Assembly: GCA_942491575.1 (NCBI GenBank)
Contig: CALOBT010000025.1
Coordinates: 2,604,001 to 2,668,000 of the forward strand
From: CAZHNW01 sp942491575
GTDB taxonomy: Bacteria > Spirochaetota > UBA4802 > UBA5550
Length of the DNA stretch: 64,000 nucleotides
Direction of reading: 5' to 3'
Both the position numbers and the translations under genes were made by a program. Positions 16,721 through 25,836 of the stretch are shown here, in pieces. Under the pieces are notes generated by a model, which saw only the letters and a list, made by a program, of their open reading frames with translations, was not told where the DNA came from and ran no database searches. Positions within the stretch are counted from its first letter, which is position 1. The number at the start of each line of letters is the position of its first letter.

Positions 16721-18094
16721 ATGAAAGATATCCGGTTTCCAGAAAACTTTATATACGGCGCCGCAACCGCCGCCCTTCAGATCGAAGGATCTCCCGATGC
16801 CGATGGCAAGGGCAAATCAACCTGGGATGAGTTCTCCCACAAAAAAGGCAAAATCCGAAATAATCACATCCCCGATACAGCCTGTGACCACTACCGCCGC
16901 TATCCTGAAGACATCAGTCTGATGCAGCAGCTGGGCCTCGATGCATACCGTTTTTCCATCTCCTGGCCCCGCATCTACCCTGAAGGCGAAGGAAGGATCA
17001 ATCAAGCGGGTCTGGATCACTACAGCCGCCTAGTGGACAGCCTCCTTGAAGCGGGAATTACCCCCTTCCCTACACTTTTCCACTGGGACCTCCCCCTGGC
17101 GCTGCAGAAAAAATACGGGGGATTTAAAAGCCGTGAAACAGCCTATCTCTTCGCTGATTACTCCGAAACGGTATTGAAGCACCTGGGAGACCGTGTCAAA
17201 AACTGGATCACCATCAATGAACCGTGGGAATTTTCAGCCATGGGGCATCTCCTTGGGGAACATGCCCCGGGGATAAAAAGTCCCTGGGCCTTTTTCAAGG
17301 CAATGCACCATGTTCTGCTTGCTCACGGCCTCGGCATGGACCGTATCAGGGCCATAGTTCCCGATGCCCAGGCTGGAATCACCGTAAGCATGACACCTGT
17401 TCACCCCCGGACCGATACGGAAAAAGACCGGTGGTCCGCCAAAATTGCAAACGAATTCATGAACCACATTACCCTGGCGCCCCTTTATAAAAAGGAGTAC
17501 CCGGAACTCCTTTTTGACCGCCTCTCCATCTGTACCCCGAAAATTGAAGATGGCGACATGGACATTATCGCCCGCCCCACTGATTTTATCGGTCTCAACA
17601 ATTACCAGCGGGAATTTGCCATGCATAAATGGTATGTTCCCTTTTTCAAGACCTGGATTACCGGCGGCGAAGTTGCGCAGACGGAATTCGTCCGTGACGG
17701 GGTTCAGCACACCAGCATGGGCTGGGAGGTATATCCCCCATGCATCTATGAATGTCTGAAAATCCTCCAGAATGACTACGGCAATCCGCCTGTTTATATT
17801 ACTGAAAACGGAGCCGCCTTTGATGATGTTGCAGTCGATGGAAAAGTCAATGATGATAAAAGAATCGATTACCTGGCAGGTTACCTTGAAATGGTACACC
17901 AGGCCTTCACTGAAGGGAGTGACCTGCGGGGCTACTTTGCCTGGTCCCTCATGGATAATTTCGAATGGGCCGTCGGTTTCGATAAGCGATTTGGCCTGAT
18001 CCATGTCGACTATGAAACACAAAAACGGACCATTAAGAAAAGCGGCTACTGGTATCGCGATTTAATCAATAAGCAAAAATCTTATTATTCATGA
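16721..18094 (+). CDS. Family 1 glycoside hydrolase (beta-glucosidase type)
   Basis: A 457-residue cytosolic enzyme, standard for GH1. It opens with FIYGAATAALQIEG, the catalytic acid/base is E167 in TINEPWEF, and the nucleophile is E362 in YITENGAA. The aglycone/sugar-binding residues of the family (HWDLP, WSLMDNFEWAVGFDKRFGL) are intact. No signal peptide and no phosphate-binding loop clearly identifying a 6-phospho-glycosidase, so a beta-glucosidase or beta-galactosidase is more likely. RBS GAGGT precedes the ATG. Preceded by the promoter/operator, followed by a terminator, so monocistronic. Confidence 0.93.
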   Translation: MKDIRFPENFIYGAATAALQIEGSPDADGKGKSTWDEFSHKKGKIRNNHIPDTACDHYRRYPEDISLMQQLGLDAYRFSISWPRIYPEGEGRINQAGLDHYSRLVDSLLEAGITPFPTLFHWDLPLALQKKYGGFKSRETAYLFADYSETVLKHLGDRVKNWITINEPWEFSAMGHLLGEHAPGIKSPWAFFKAMHHVLLAHGLGMDRIRAIVPDAQAGITVSMTPVHPRTDTEKDRWSAKIANEFMNHITLAPLYKKEYPELLFDRLSICTPKIEDGDMDIIARPTDFIGLNNYQREFAMHKWYVPFFKTWITGGEVAQTEFVRDGVQHTSMGWEVYPPCIYECLKILQNDYGNPPVYITENGAAFDDVAVDGKVNDDKRIDYLAGYLEMVHQAFTEGSDLRGYFAWSLMDNFEWAVGFDKRFGLIHVDYETQKRTIKKSGYWYRDLINKQKSYYS

Positions 18095-18172
18095 TATGAA
18101 TTTCATCGGTTGATGGGGGAAGTTTAGTCCCTTTTTGACCGTGATTTTACAGCAATGGCTATACTGTTTCAT

Positions 18173-18209
18173 ACCGGCACCGGAATCCCATCCGATGCCG
18201 GTTTTTTTC
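18173..18209 (+). terminator. Rho-independent terminator after the GH1 gene
   Basis: ACCGGCA (18173-18179) pairs with TGCCGGT (18196-18202), with further pairing of CGG and CCG inside, followed by a run of seven Ts. Confidence 0.85.
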
Positions 18210-18329
18210 TTAAAATACCGGGTTTTCTTCTAAACAATGTTAATTTTTATTTTATCCGTTTATTAATTAGTTGATTAATCGAAGCATCTTACTTTAATGT
18301 CCTCATATAACAAGGAAACACACTATAAT

Positions 18330-18905
18330 ATGCGACTTAACAGTACAATTCTCTTCTTTGCCGCGATAATTTCTCTTTATGCGGTACCGGTATTTGCCCT
18401 GCAAAAGGGTGATATTGTTGAGAACGCTCAAATCAGGGATGCTGACAATAAACCAATGCTGATCCCCGCCCTAGGGAAAAAAATGATTCTGATTTTTTAT
18501 CCCGACCCCGACAATCCGAAGGGGAACAAAGAAATTGCCGATGCAATGAAAAAAACCAATTTCAGTCTCAGGCATTTTATGTGCATGGGAATAGTCAACT
18601 TAAAGGATGCCCCCCTTTACCCTGACTGGCTTCTTCGGATAGTAATTCGCCGTGAACTTTCAACTCATGACAAAGCGGTTATCTATACTGATCCGGACCG
18701 CCTGCTGCAAAAGGCCTGGGATCTCGGGGACTGCAACAACCGCTTTGTTGTAATCCTCATTGACAGGGATCGCCGTGTACTTTTCTTTAAAAAGACCAAA
18801 ATGACAAGCCGGGAAGTAGAGTGGACGATCCAGAGAATAGCCACCTATGTCACCCGGGCGGAAACAATGGATAACGGTGGCTCACAGACCGCTGTCGCCA
18901 AATAA
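18330..18905 (+). CDS. Exported thioredoxin-fold protein, YtfJ-like
   Basis: About 191 residues from ATG 18330, with a signal peptide (MRLNSTILFFAAIISLYAVPVFALQ). The mature part has the order seen in YtfJ/peroxiredoxin-like proteins: GDIVENAQIRDADNKPM, a strand MILIFYPDPDNPKGNKE, and VVILIDRDRRVLFFKKTKMTSREVEWTIQRI. The redox CxxC is missing; only scattered cysteines occur. AAGGA lies 13 bases before ATG 18330; an ATG at 18297 adds 11 charged residues before the signal and is less likely. Periplasmic, function unknown. Confidence 0.6.
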   Translation: MRLNSTILFFAAIISLYAVPVFALQKGDIVENAQIRDADNKPMLIPALGKKMILIFYPDPDNPKGNKEIADAMKKTNFSLRHFMCMGIVNLKDAPLYPDWLLRIVIRRELSTHDKAVIYTDPDRLLQKAWDLGDCNNRFVVILIDRDRRVLFFKKTKMTSREVEWTIQRIATYVTRAETMDNGGSQTAVAK

Positions 18906-19042
18906 TCCAATCCGGCTCCACATCCTGCAACATTTTTCGGATATCCCCTTGTAATATTTCCCGAAATTCTTTATAATTGCTTTACATTAAGAGAGTATCT
19001 TCCAATTGTGACACATAAAGATACAGGAGACGTTTAACACCT

Positions 19043-19408
19043 ATGATGATAATAAAACATACCATCGGCAACTACAAACAGGAGGAACTGATGGTGAAAC
19101 TGGCGGGCGTGGTTGAAGACTATGCCTCAGAAACTGCAGGCCCCAATGAATATACAGATGATATTATGATCATGGGAGTCGCCCGAAGAAGCCTTCGAAG
19201 AATTCTCCCCAAACCGCTGAAGGACTTCCATGATGTGGAAGACCCTCTGAGTAATGAACTCCTTGCGCAATGCCTTGACGACCAGGTAGACTATTTCCAC
19301 CTTGTGGACCATCGTGATGCAATTTTCGAAACCTGTTTCCTGATTTTCAACGAATGGAAGAGACGAATTGCCATGCTGCCAAAAGAAGCTGCTGTGCAGT
19401 ATAAATAA
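19043..19408 (+). CDS. Hypothetical protein, 121 residues
   Basis: A soluble, mildly acidic protein with a good RBS (AGGAGA) before the ATG. It starts MMIIKHTIGNYKQEELMVKLAGVVEDYA and ends in a helix with FLIFNEWKRRIAMLPKEAAVQYK. No signal peptide, cysteine motif or known family. It is probably real, to judge from the RBS and native composition. Convergent with the barrel gene downstream, eight bases apart. Confidence 0.55.
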   Translation: MMIIKHTIGNYKQEELMVKLAGVVEDYASETAGPNEYTDDIMIMGVARRSLRRILPKPLKDFHDVEDPLSNELLAQCLDDQVDYFHLVDHRDAIFETCFLIFNEWKRRIAMLPKEAAVQYK

Positions 19409-19415
19409 CTTCCGA

Positions 19416-20375
19416 TTAATAGTATTCCATATTTTTTTCTTCAGCACTTTCTATTCCCGGAGCCGGGGATACCCCACCCCTATAGGTAACTGCCATCACC
19501 AATGATAACATCTCCGTTCCGCTGAGAAACAGACGGTTATAAAACTGAGATGATGACGTTAAAAGCCCCCCAATAGAGATGGAGACGCTGAGGGCCTTTG
19601 TGGGGACAAAGGAGATGGAGAGACCAAGCATGCCCGCAACTATTGTGTCCATTTTTACCGATTGTGCCGGTGTTGGGATTCCGCCGCTGGTTGCCGAAAC
19701 CTGTATTGAAGGCCTGTTAAAACCTACCATGAACAGGTAGTAGGGGGTTACCTTTATATAATTAAAAAACATCCTTGAAGCGGCAATACTGAGATTAAAA
19801 GTTCCGATCACCTCACTGCCGGTTGCATATGCATCTGAAGAAAGAATAGTGGGAAAATCGAGACTGAGGTCAAAATACTGCATCCCAAAACCTACAAATA
19901 CAGGGGCTGACCACTTCCCCCCGGTTAAAAAATCAAAGCCGAGGCCAGCATTCACATTAAGGAGGCTGTACTCAGTTTTCACCTTGTAGTTTTGGTAATC
20001 ACCCTCTGCGGGACTGATGTCACCGTCAATTCCCATGTAGGATAAAATACCGTAGGCCATGAAGCGGTCCGTGAGGGCATACCCTCCGCCAAAACCGAAG
20101 GCAAAACCATCCAGGCCGGAGCCCTTCAGCTGCGGATCATCATAGGCGCGCGTAATCTTAAAATACGCGGGAACAAAGGTTCCGGTCCATTCACCCTCTT
20201 TATAATGCGTCATTGGAACAAAACTGTCGGAGACAATTGAACCGGCAATAGTTGAGATACCATCTATTGTTTTTTGAGTGACTCCGAGTAAATCCTGAGA
20301 CATCACAGGTGAGCCGAAAAATATAGTAACTGAAATAAAGATAGCAAGTAATAGAGATATAAACCGGATGCGCAT
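19416..20375 (-). CDS. Exported outer-membrane beta-barrel-like protein
   Basis: A 319-residue protein with a signal peptide (MRIRFISLLLAIFISVTIFFGSPVMSQ) and a glycine- and aromatic-rich body of alternating strands (GFAFGFGGGYALTDRFMAYGILSYMG, GKWSAPVFVGFGMQYFDLSLDF). A short polar extension with EESAEEK-type residues follows the last strand rather than a terminal aromatic residue. RBS AGGAG is 8 bases from the ATG. Structural or transport role unknown. Confidence 0.55.
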   Translation of the reverse strand: MRIRFISLLLAIFISVTIFFGSPVMSQDLLGVTQKTIDGISTIAGSIVSDSFVPMTHYKEGEWTGTFVPAYFKITRAYDDPQLKGSGLDGFAFGFGGGYALTDRFMAYGILSYMGIDGDISPAEGDYQNYKVKTEYSLLNVNAGLGFDFLTGGKWSAPVFVGFGMQYFDLSLDFPTILSSDAYATGSEVIGTFNLSIAASRMFFNYIKVTPYYLFMVGFNRPSIQVSATSGGIPTPAQSVKMDTIVAGMLGLSISFVPTKALSVSISIGGLLTSSSQFYNRLFLSGTEMLSLVMAVTYRGGVSPAPGIESAEEKNMEYY

Positions 20376-20513
20376 TATTGACTCCTTTTTGTTCAGTGCT
20401 ACATATCCAATGAGAAAGGAATGGAGTCAACCTTTTTATGGGAACCCCAGAAAATTAGACATTTCATGAACAGTAAAATAAAAACTCCTGATTTAATCCT
20501 GTATTATATCCGC

Positions 20514-20531
20514 GGGGGAACCGGGTCCCCC
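20514..20531. terminator. GC-rich hairpin after the cyclase-like gene
   Basis: GGGGGA (20514-20519) and TCCCCC (20526-20531) pair around ACCGGG. It lies 50 bases beyond the stop of the minus-strand gene at 20581 and may end its transcript, though no U-run follows. Confidence 0.4.
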
Positions 20532-20580
20532 ATATCATACTGCAAATATTATATATCAAATTGACTTTTTCAGAATTATA

Positions 20581-21561
20581 CTACATTAACTTTCTCATAC
20601 GAAGTATTTCCCGTCCTTCATAGGTTCCGTCATCGAGGAAGTTCTTTTCAAGGCCATGGGGAATAAATTTTTTAATATCTTCCGTTAGATAGAGATTTCC
20701 AGGTTTAGCATATTTCTGTCCCAGGTGAAAAATTGAATTGATACTGTCTGAGATAATTTCACCGGTATCACCCCTGCTTTCAAAAATTGTGTTTCCAATA
20801 TGCAGGGCTATCCTGAAGGAAAAAATCATATCGTAGTCAAAATCTTCAACGCTGAAAATACCTCGGTACATCATCAATTTCATACTGGCAAGTATTGCAT
20901 CGCATTTTTCACCATCAAAAGGCATTAAAATCAAGCCGCCAAAATCCATCCACATCCAGATTTTTCCATTAATTGGAGCGACTATATGGGCGATATAATC
21001 ATGAAATTTATTTATTACCTTTTCAAGGTTCTGGGCGCCAAAACTCTGTTTCAACTCCCTCTGGTTGTCCATTTCAATAAACATAAAACAGAAGGTATAC
21101 TCCCTGCCTGATTTTATCCCCTTCCAGCTGTCACCTGAGAGTATATAATCCTTTTGGGCCGCTGTGATTACTTCCTCTTCAACCACCGGTAGAAGTGTCT
21201 CCCCGTATTCAATGACTGACTTCAGGCGTTTAACTTCCACCCCATCCTTTAAAAGGGCCTTACCGATATAGTCGGCTGCACTTTGATGAAACAGACCTGC
21301 AATATCAATCAGGGATCCCTTTGAATCTATGTAACCCACCATGTAGTTTTTCTGCTTTTCCATGAAGGTAATCAATTTTTTCTGTTCAGGTCCCGGCAGG
21401 GAACCAAGATCAATATAGATCAGGGACCGCAGGGGCACTTTTTTGATCTGTTTTTTCAATTCAGCGACGGGGAAAAAATTAACCGTATATGATTTATTTT
21501 TTTCAATTTTTTCAAAGGCATTTTTAACCGGTTTCCCATCTGCAAAAATTACTATATTCAT
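20581..21561 (-). CDS. Pseudo-receiver plus degenerate nucleotide-cyclase-like protein
   Basis: A 326-residue cytoplasmic protein. Residues 1-120 look like a receiver-type alpha/beta domain without the phosphorylatable aspartate pattern. Residues 150-326 have the class III cyclase layout: FMFIEMDNQREL in place of the first metal-binding FTDIVGST strand, WMWMDFGGLILMPF in place of the GDG hairpin, FRIALHIG, and SDSINSIFHLGQKYAKPGNLYLTEDI, which keeps the asparagine of the D-x3-N-x-A-x-R motif region but not its arginine. Several catalytic residues are altered. Next to a second cyclase-like gene, 99 bases downstream of it. Confidence 0.6.
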   Translation of the reverse strand: MNIVIFADGKPVKNAFEKIEKNKSYTVNFFPVAELKKQIKKVPLRSLIYIDLGSLPGPEQKKLITFMEKQKNYMVGYIDSKGSLIDIAGLFHQSAADYIGKALLKDGVEVKRLKSVIEYGETLLPVVEEEVITAAQKDYILSGDSWKGIKSGREYTFCFMFIEMDNQRELKQSFGAQNLEKVINKFHDYIAHIVAPINGKIWMWMDFGGLILMPFDGEKCDAILASMKLMMYRGIFSVEDFDYDMIFSFRIALHIGNTIFESRGDTGEIISDSINSIFHLGQKYAKPGNLYLTEDIKKFIPHGLEKNFLDDGTYEGREILRMRKLM

Positions 21562-21659
21562 TTAAATATCCTCTCGTTATCTTATGGGTACCTTAAAAAT
21601 CAGAGAATTTATAACTGATAAATCAATAATTCCTGATTTTTAAATATTTTCATAAAACC

Positions 21660-22583
21660 CTACTGTTCCCAGTGCAGGCAGTAATTGTAATAATTTGAAT
21701 TTTTGGTAACTGTAACCGGCTGAAACTGGTCCGCAAGAATAGTATCCAGCATCGTTGCAACGGTATCACTTATTGTGACACTGTTTGGATTGGTATAATT
21801 TGCCTCGATATCAATTATCTTTTTAATTACATCAGTTCTTTTTAATTCCTCTTCATTAGCAGTATAATCCATGGAGCCGCTGTGTACCGCCATGCGAACT
21901 CCCAATGGCTTATCCAGCCGGCAGTGGAGCTGGTTATAGAGAAATAGACGATTAACGATATCCATTGCACTGAGGGTTGCATAAAGCTGCTTATTTGAAA
22001 AGAAGAAGGCAACGAGTCCCCCATCTCCTTCCCAGCTCCAGATTCTCCCGTTTCGTTTATCGATGGCCTCCTGAACCATAATGCGCAAATCTTCATAGGT
22101 ATCCTGTATAACATCTTCGGAATATTCCCGTACGAGCCTGCTGTTGCCGACAATATCCAGGCGAAGGAATGCGAAGAAATATTCGTGCCCCTCAACCAGG
22201 GCCCCCCAGTTTCTGGTTCGTCTCACAGAGGGGTCTTCTACGAAAATTTCATTGTCCCGGTCATAAATTATTCCCTGCTCACGGAGCTGCATAATAATCT
22301 GCTTCAAATTCTTCACCGGGAATTTCTTCCCCATATACCCCTTGGAATGTACAATGACCAGTTGTTCAATGAGGGACAGAAAAAGTTTCTTTGCCTTTAT
22401 ATCCCTTACAATCTGCTGTGCAGCAATCAGACGCTGTACCGGTACCGATTCCGGTATTCCCGTCTGCTTGTGAATGTCATAATTATCAATAATATTCCTG
22501 GTAATGGCGATCATGGTATGAAGATCCATAGACTCTGCCAGGGCCTTTCCTGTCAGAGTGGTGAGACTTCCGGTAATTTGCAT
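21660..22583 (-). CDS. Nucleotide-cyclase-like (CHD-domain) protein
   Basis: A 307-residue protein with a helical N-terminal half and a class III adenylate/guanylate cyclase homology domain at about 125-300. Both metal-binding aspartates are recognisable (FLRLDIVGNSRL and WEGDGGLVAFF), as is GVRMAVHSG. The base- and transition-state-contacting segment reads TDVIKKIIDIEANYTNPNSV, which lacks the conserved asparagine and arginine. It may bind nucleotide without cyclising it. RBS GGGGGAA precedes the ATG. The two cyclase-like genes form a minus-strand pair. Confidence 0.65.
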   Translation of the reverse strand: MQITGSLTTLTGKALAESMDLHTMIAITRNIIDNYDIHKQTGIPESVPVQRLIAAQQIVRDIKAKKLFLSLIEQLVIVHSKGYMGKKFPVKNLKQIIMQLREQGIIYDRDNEIFVEDPSVRRTRNWGALVEGHEYFFAFLRLDIVGNSRLVREYSEDVIQDTYEDLRIMVQEAIDKRNGRIWSWEGDGGLVAFFFSNKQLYATLSAMDIVNRLFLYNQLHCRLDKPLGVRMAVHSGSMDYTANEEELKRTDVIKKIIDIEANYTNPNSVTISDTVATMLDTILADQFQPVTVTKNSNYYNYCLHWEQ

Positions 22584-22935
22584 AAACTTTCCCCCGATAA
22601 ATTCGCTTAGATTGATGAATAAATCCGAATAATTTTCTCTTGATTCATGGCATGCTTTTAGCCATATTTTTATGTGTATAACGATCCAGATGCATGCAAA
22701 GTATGCAGATTATATGTATAGCGCCTTAACAAAGTAAAGAAAAATTTTCAAAAAACCCGCCCAGGTCGGAGCGATTTTGAAAAAATATTAAATCCACATG
22801 AATCATCACCTGCGCAATGTTAGAATTATCATTCAATAGCAGATAACGCTTTGATAGATTACGTGAAAGGTTTTCATCGAGACAGAAAAAGACCACTCCC
22901 GGCAATTCCTGCAGAAATTTTCCGGCCTTTAGGTA

Positions 22936-23106
22936 TTTCTGAAATTAAAAGAGATCGATCAGGGCATTTCTATTTTAATGAGTTCAGGATTTGCAATGGA
23001 TGAACGGATACGAAAGGCCCTTAAAATAGGGGCCAGCGGTTTTATTAAAAAACCCTTTTCTTCGCAGGAGATAATTGATAATTTACAAAAAGTAATTAAT
23101 CAGTAA
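22936..23106 (+). pseudogene. Relic of a response-regulator receiver domain (C-terminal half)
   Basis: The frame ending at TAA 23104-23106 reads ...KEIDQGISILMSSGFAMD, then RKALKIGASGFIKKPFSS and a final amphipathic helix. This is the beta4 to alpha5 part of a REC domain, with the conserved threonine/serine (MSSG) and lysine (KKPF) positions, as found at the C-terminus of hybrid histidine kinases. An in-frame stop (TAG at 22930) and the missing N-terminal half mark it as a truncated remnant. An ATG at 22978 leaves only 42 codons. Confidence 0.6.
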
Positions 23107-23175
23107 AAATCCCGTCAGTATATGCTGAGTATGAAATCCAGTTTTCACCGTTTACCGCATTATTCACTTTGCTAA

Positions 23176-23277
23176 TCTATCATCGAACTCCTTCAGGAAC
23201 ACGGTTTTACCGTAACAGTGGATAAATCTGGCATCCCCGCCTCCATGGGATTTTTCATTCTCTACGCAAAAAAATAA
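23176..23277 (+). pseudogene. Relic of a C-terminal protein end (methyltransferase-like?)
   Basis: A stop-bounded frame reading SIIELLQEHGFTVTVDKSG, then IPASMGFFILYAKK, and TAA at 23275-23277. The helix-strand-strand pattern with a terminal aliphatic strand and lysines resembles the end of a class I SAM-dependent methyltransferase. There is no start codon with an RBS, and an in-frame TAA precedes it at 23173. Together with the neighbouring receiver relic it suggests decay of one or two genes. Confidence 0.35.
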
Positions 23278-23373
23278 TTCTCCGCGGATATCAAAATCTT
23301 TTTGTCTTCCCCCAAAAATGTATTTGCCCTTTTTTCCAATAAAGAAAAAAATATGCTGAACATGGAGGAAGTC

Positions 23374-24630
23374 ATGAAAACAGTTAAAAATATTCTCAAG
23401 TGGTTTTTTATTTCATTAACGATACTCACGGCGGGAATTTTCATCTACGCGTATATAGCCTTTAATTCCTTCTCCTTCGATGATTCCTCCTTTGCCGTCG
23501 ATCCCTCCGCAGCGCCGTATTTCTACGATTCCTATGAGGACTGCCGGAAAAGCTTCAGGGAACAGGCAAAACAAATTACAAAGACCTACAGGAACGCCCT
23601 GGTCACTTCCTTTACGATTAACAGTCAAAAAGATAATGACCTGACAACAGATATTTTATATATTCCTGCACAAAAGAAAAAAGACAAACTCGTAATATTC
23701 TCCGCAGGGGTACACGGCGTGGAAGGTTTTGTCGGCAGCGCCGTGGAACAGATGTTTCTAAAAGAGATGCTGCACGGAATTGATCTTTCCCGTACCGGTT
23801 TCCTCCTCATTCACGCTGTCAATCCATACGGTATGAAATATTTCAGGCGCGTGACGGAGAACAATGTCGATATGAATCGAAACTCCGACGTCACAAGGGT
23901 CCTCTTTTCCACTCAAAATGAAGGATACGGAGAACTGAACCATTTTCTAAATCCCACGGAAAAACTCAATACGGGGAGTCTCGAAAACCGCTTTTTTCTC
24001 ATTACAGCAATAAGGCAGCTACTCACCTCTTCTATTCAGGTTTTGCGGCAGGCGATCGTTCAGGGACAGTATAAATACGAAAAGGGAATCTATTACGGCG
24101 GCAATGATTTCGAGCCTCAAATCAGGGCCCTCAGTCCCTACCTGAAAAAAACCGCAGCTGCCTATAAGCATATACTCCATATGGATATCCATACCGGATA
24201 CGGCGAACGGGGAATTCTACACCTCTTTCCTAATCCGATAAAGGATCTGAGAAAAAAGTCAATGCTTCAGGAGGTTTTCCGGGGATACCGCATCGACTGG
24301 GGGGATTCCGATGATTTCTATACCCTGACGGGAGATTTCTCGGAGCTGACGGGCAAACTCCTCCCTGAGAAAATATTCCTTCCCATGACACTTGAATACG
24401 GAACCATGAACAGTCAGACAACCGTCGGTTCCATAAAGTCCCTCCACATCATGATCCTGGAAAATCAGGGAATTCACCACGGCTATGAATCCGATGAAGA
24501 CCGGGAGGAAATATCCAGGCTTTTCCGTGAAATGTATTTCCCCGCATCAGGGGCATGGCGTTCAGAGATAATCCGTATATCCAGGAAACTGATACCGGGT
24601 GCGATCAAACGATTTCAGAATATAAAATAG
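23374..24630 (+). CDS. M14-like zinc hydrolase (DUF2817)
   Basis: About 418 residues from ATG 23374, which has GGAGGA four bases upstream. The N-terminus is a membrane anchor or uncleaved signal (ILKWFFISLTILTAGIFIYAYIAF). The metal-site pattern of the DUF2817/M14 carboxypeptidase-like group is visible: FSAGVHGVEGFVGSAVEQ (H and E), VNPYGMKYFRRVTENNVDMNRN, DIHTGYGERG (third ligand), and LEYGTMN near the end with the general-base glutamate. It would act on peptides or peptide-like bonds in the periplasm. Ends just before a long hairpin. Confidence 0.75.
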   Translation: MKTVKNILKWFFISLTILTAGIFIYAYIAFNSFSFDDSSFAVDPSAAPYFYDSYEDCRKSFREQAKQITKTYRNALVTSFTINSQKDNDLTTDILYIPAQKKKDKLVIFSAGVHGVEGFVGSAVEQMFLKEMLHGIDLSRTGFLLIHAVNPYGMKYFRRVTENNVDMNRNSDVTRVLFSTQNEGYGELNHFLNPTEKLNTGSLENRFFLITAIRQLLTSSIQVLRQAIVQGQYKYEKGIYYGGNDFEPQIRALSPYLKKTAAAYKHILHMDIHTGYGERGILHLFPNPIKDLRKKSMLQEVFRGYRIDWGDSDDFYTLTGDFSELTGKLLPEKIFLPMTLEYGTMNSQTTVGSIKSLHIMILENQGIHHGYESDEDREEISRLFREMYFPASGAWRSEIIRISRKLIPGAIKRFQNIK

Positions 24631-24662
24631 ACCATGTTGTCCTGAAGGTGACAATCGCCATT

Positions 24663-24703
24663 CTTTTCTGAAAGCGACAAAGCCATTGTCGCTTTCAGAA
24701 AAG
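24663..24703. terminator. 18-bp perfect hairpin between convergent genes
   Basis: CTTTTCTGAAAGCGACAA (24663-24680) and TTGTCGCTTTCAGAAAAG (24686-24703) are exact complements around AGCCA. The right arm overlaps the last codons and stop of the minus-strand transporter gene. It probably ends both convergent transcripts, although no distinct U-tract follows. Confidence 0.7.
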
Positions 24704-25651
24704 CACTACCCCGCTCATCATAAAGAGTATCGGCAGCACCAGGAGAATGAAGAGCACCGTGTTTACCACGAAGATGGCCGATGCCATGGGGACATCAAGG
24801 TCAAAAAGAATCGAAGAAAGAACCGAGTATATTGCCGCCGGCATAAAAGACTGAAGGAGAATGACGGACTCAACGGGCCTGGAAAAATCCGTAACCTGCA
24901 GTACCCCCCAGGTCAAAAGGGGCAGAATAATAAATTTTGAAAGGGCAATGGTAACCTGTTCAAAACCTACCGAACGGATATCGGTGAAACGGAAGTTGAT
25001 ACCGAGACTGAAATAATAAAGACCGATTGCCACCATGAGAAAAATATCCGCAGGAAAGGCAACATCGGGGCGCGGCACCTCCAGTCCCTGCAGAACCAGC
25101 GCAGTAATGGATGCATAGAGGGGCATATTACGAAGGGTAATAAAGAACTCTCTGAAAACCCTCCAGTTGAAAAGACTTTTCATCGACTTTCCGGAACCTG
25201 ACATACCCGCATATGGGAAAATAAAAAGAAAGGTGAAAGGAAGAAAATATATCAGAAAAATAGCTGACAGTCCAAGGCCGTCCAGGCCGCCAAAAAGGTA
25301 ACAGAGAAATCCCCCCATGGTGAAGCCGTGGTTCACAAGGGAGGAACTGATAATATATGTACTTCTGCTGCGCCCCTTCAGCTTAATCAAAGGGGCGATA
25401 ATCCGTCCCAGGAAAAAACCTGCAACAACCATTGCCAGTCCCGCCACGGGCATGATAAAGAACTGCCGCTGCAGATTCAGTCCCCAGATACTCCAGAGCA
25501 CGACAAAGGGCTCCACACCTATCAGGTTTACGGTAATGACCCGCTTAGCCAGGAGCTGGGAATCCTTCAGGCGGCTTCGGATCAGACTTCCCGTAACAAA
25601 GGGAACAATAATCAGCACCTGGAACAGAACGAATTTAAGTTCAAGAGACAT
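24695..25651 (-). CDS. AEC-family membrane transporter
   Basis: A 318-residue inner-membrane protein with about ten hydrophobic segments, fitting the auxin efflux carrier (AEC) family of bacterial permeases. The glycine-rich HGFTMGGFLCYLFGGLDG segment lies in the first half, and IGLYYFSLGINFR and LPLLTWGVLQ in the second. Substrate unknown; bacterial members move organic acids. RBS is weak. Monocistronic. Confidence 0.7.
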   Translation of the reverse strand: MSLELKFVLFQVLIIVPFVTGSLIRSRLKDSQLLAKRVITVNLIGVEPFVVLWSIWGLNLQRQFFIMPVAGLAMVVAGFFLGRIIAPLIKLKGRSRSTYIISSSLVNHGFTMGGFLCYLFGGLDGLGLSAIFLIYFLPFTFLFIFPYAGMSGSGKSMKSLFNWRVFREFFITLRNMPLYASITALVLQGLEVPRPDVAFPADIFLMVAIGLYYFSLGINFRFTDIRSVGFEQVTIALSKFIILPLLTWGVLQVTDFSRPVESVILLQSFMPAAIYSVLSSILFDLDVPMASAIFVVNTVLFILLVLPILFMMSGVVLF

Positions 25652-25836
25652 GAATTATCAGGTAATTAAAATCCAAGATTCGGTCAATTCATTTATTATC
25701 GGCATGAAGATTCTATTGTAGTATTTTTTTGTTTTTATCTCCATTTTTGTATACCTTCGTTTTATCAATCTACGGGAAATTCAACAACTATTACTTCAGT
25801 ATGTACTGTTTGGAAAACAATACAAGGGGGGAGGAG

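Larger units (their letters stand above)
22584..23373. other. Intergenic region with gene relics
   Basis: About 790 bases without an intact gene. It contains a truncated receiver-domain end (22936-23106) and a second truncated frame (23176-23277), both on the plus strand. The rest is AT-rich, with the putative promoter area of the minus-strand cyclase-like genes at its left end. Confidence 0.5.

Noticed and set aside
22640..22665. Second sigma-54 promoter (TGGCATGCTTTTAGC)
   Set aside because: Spacing fits but the -24 and -12 cores are off consensus and no intact plus-strand gene follows.
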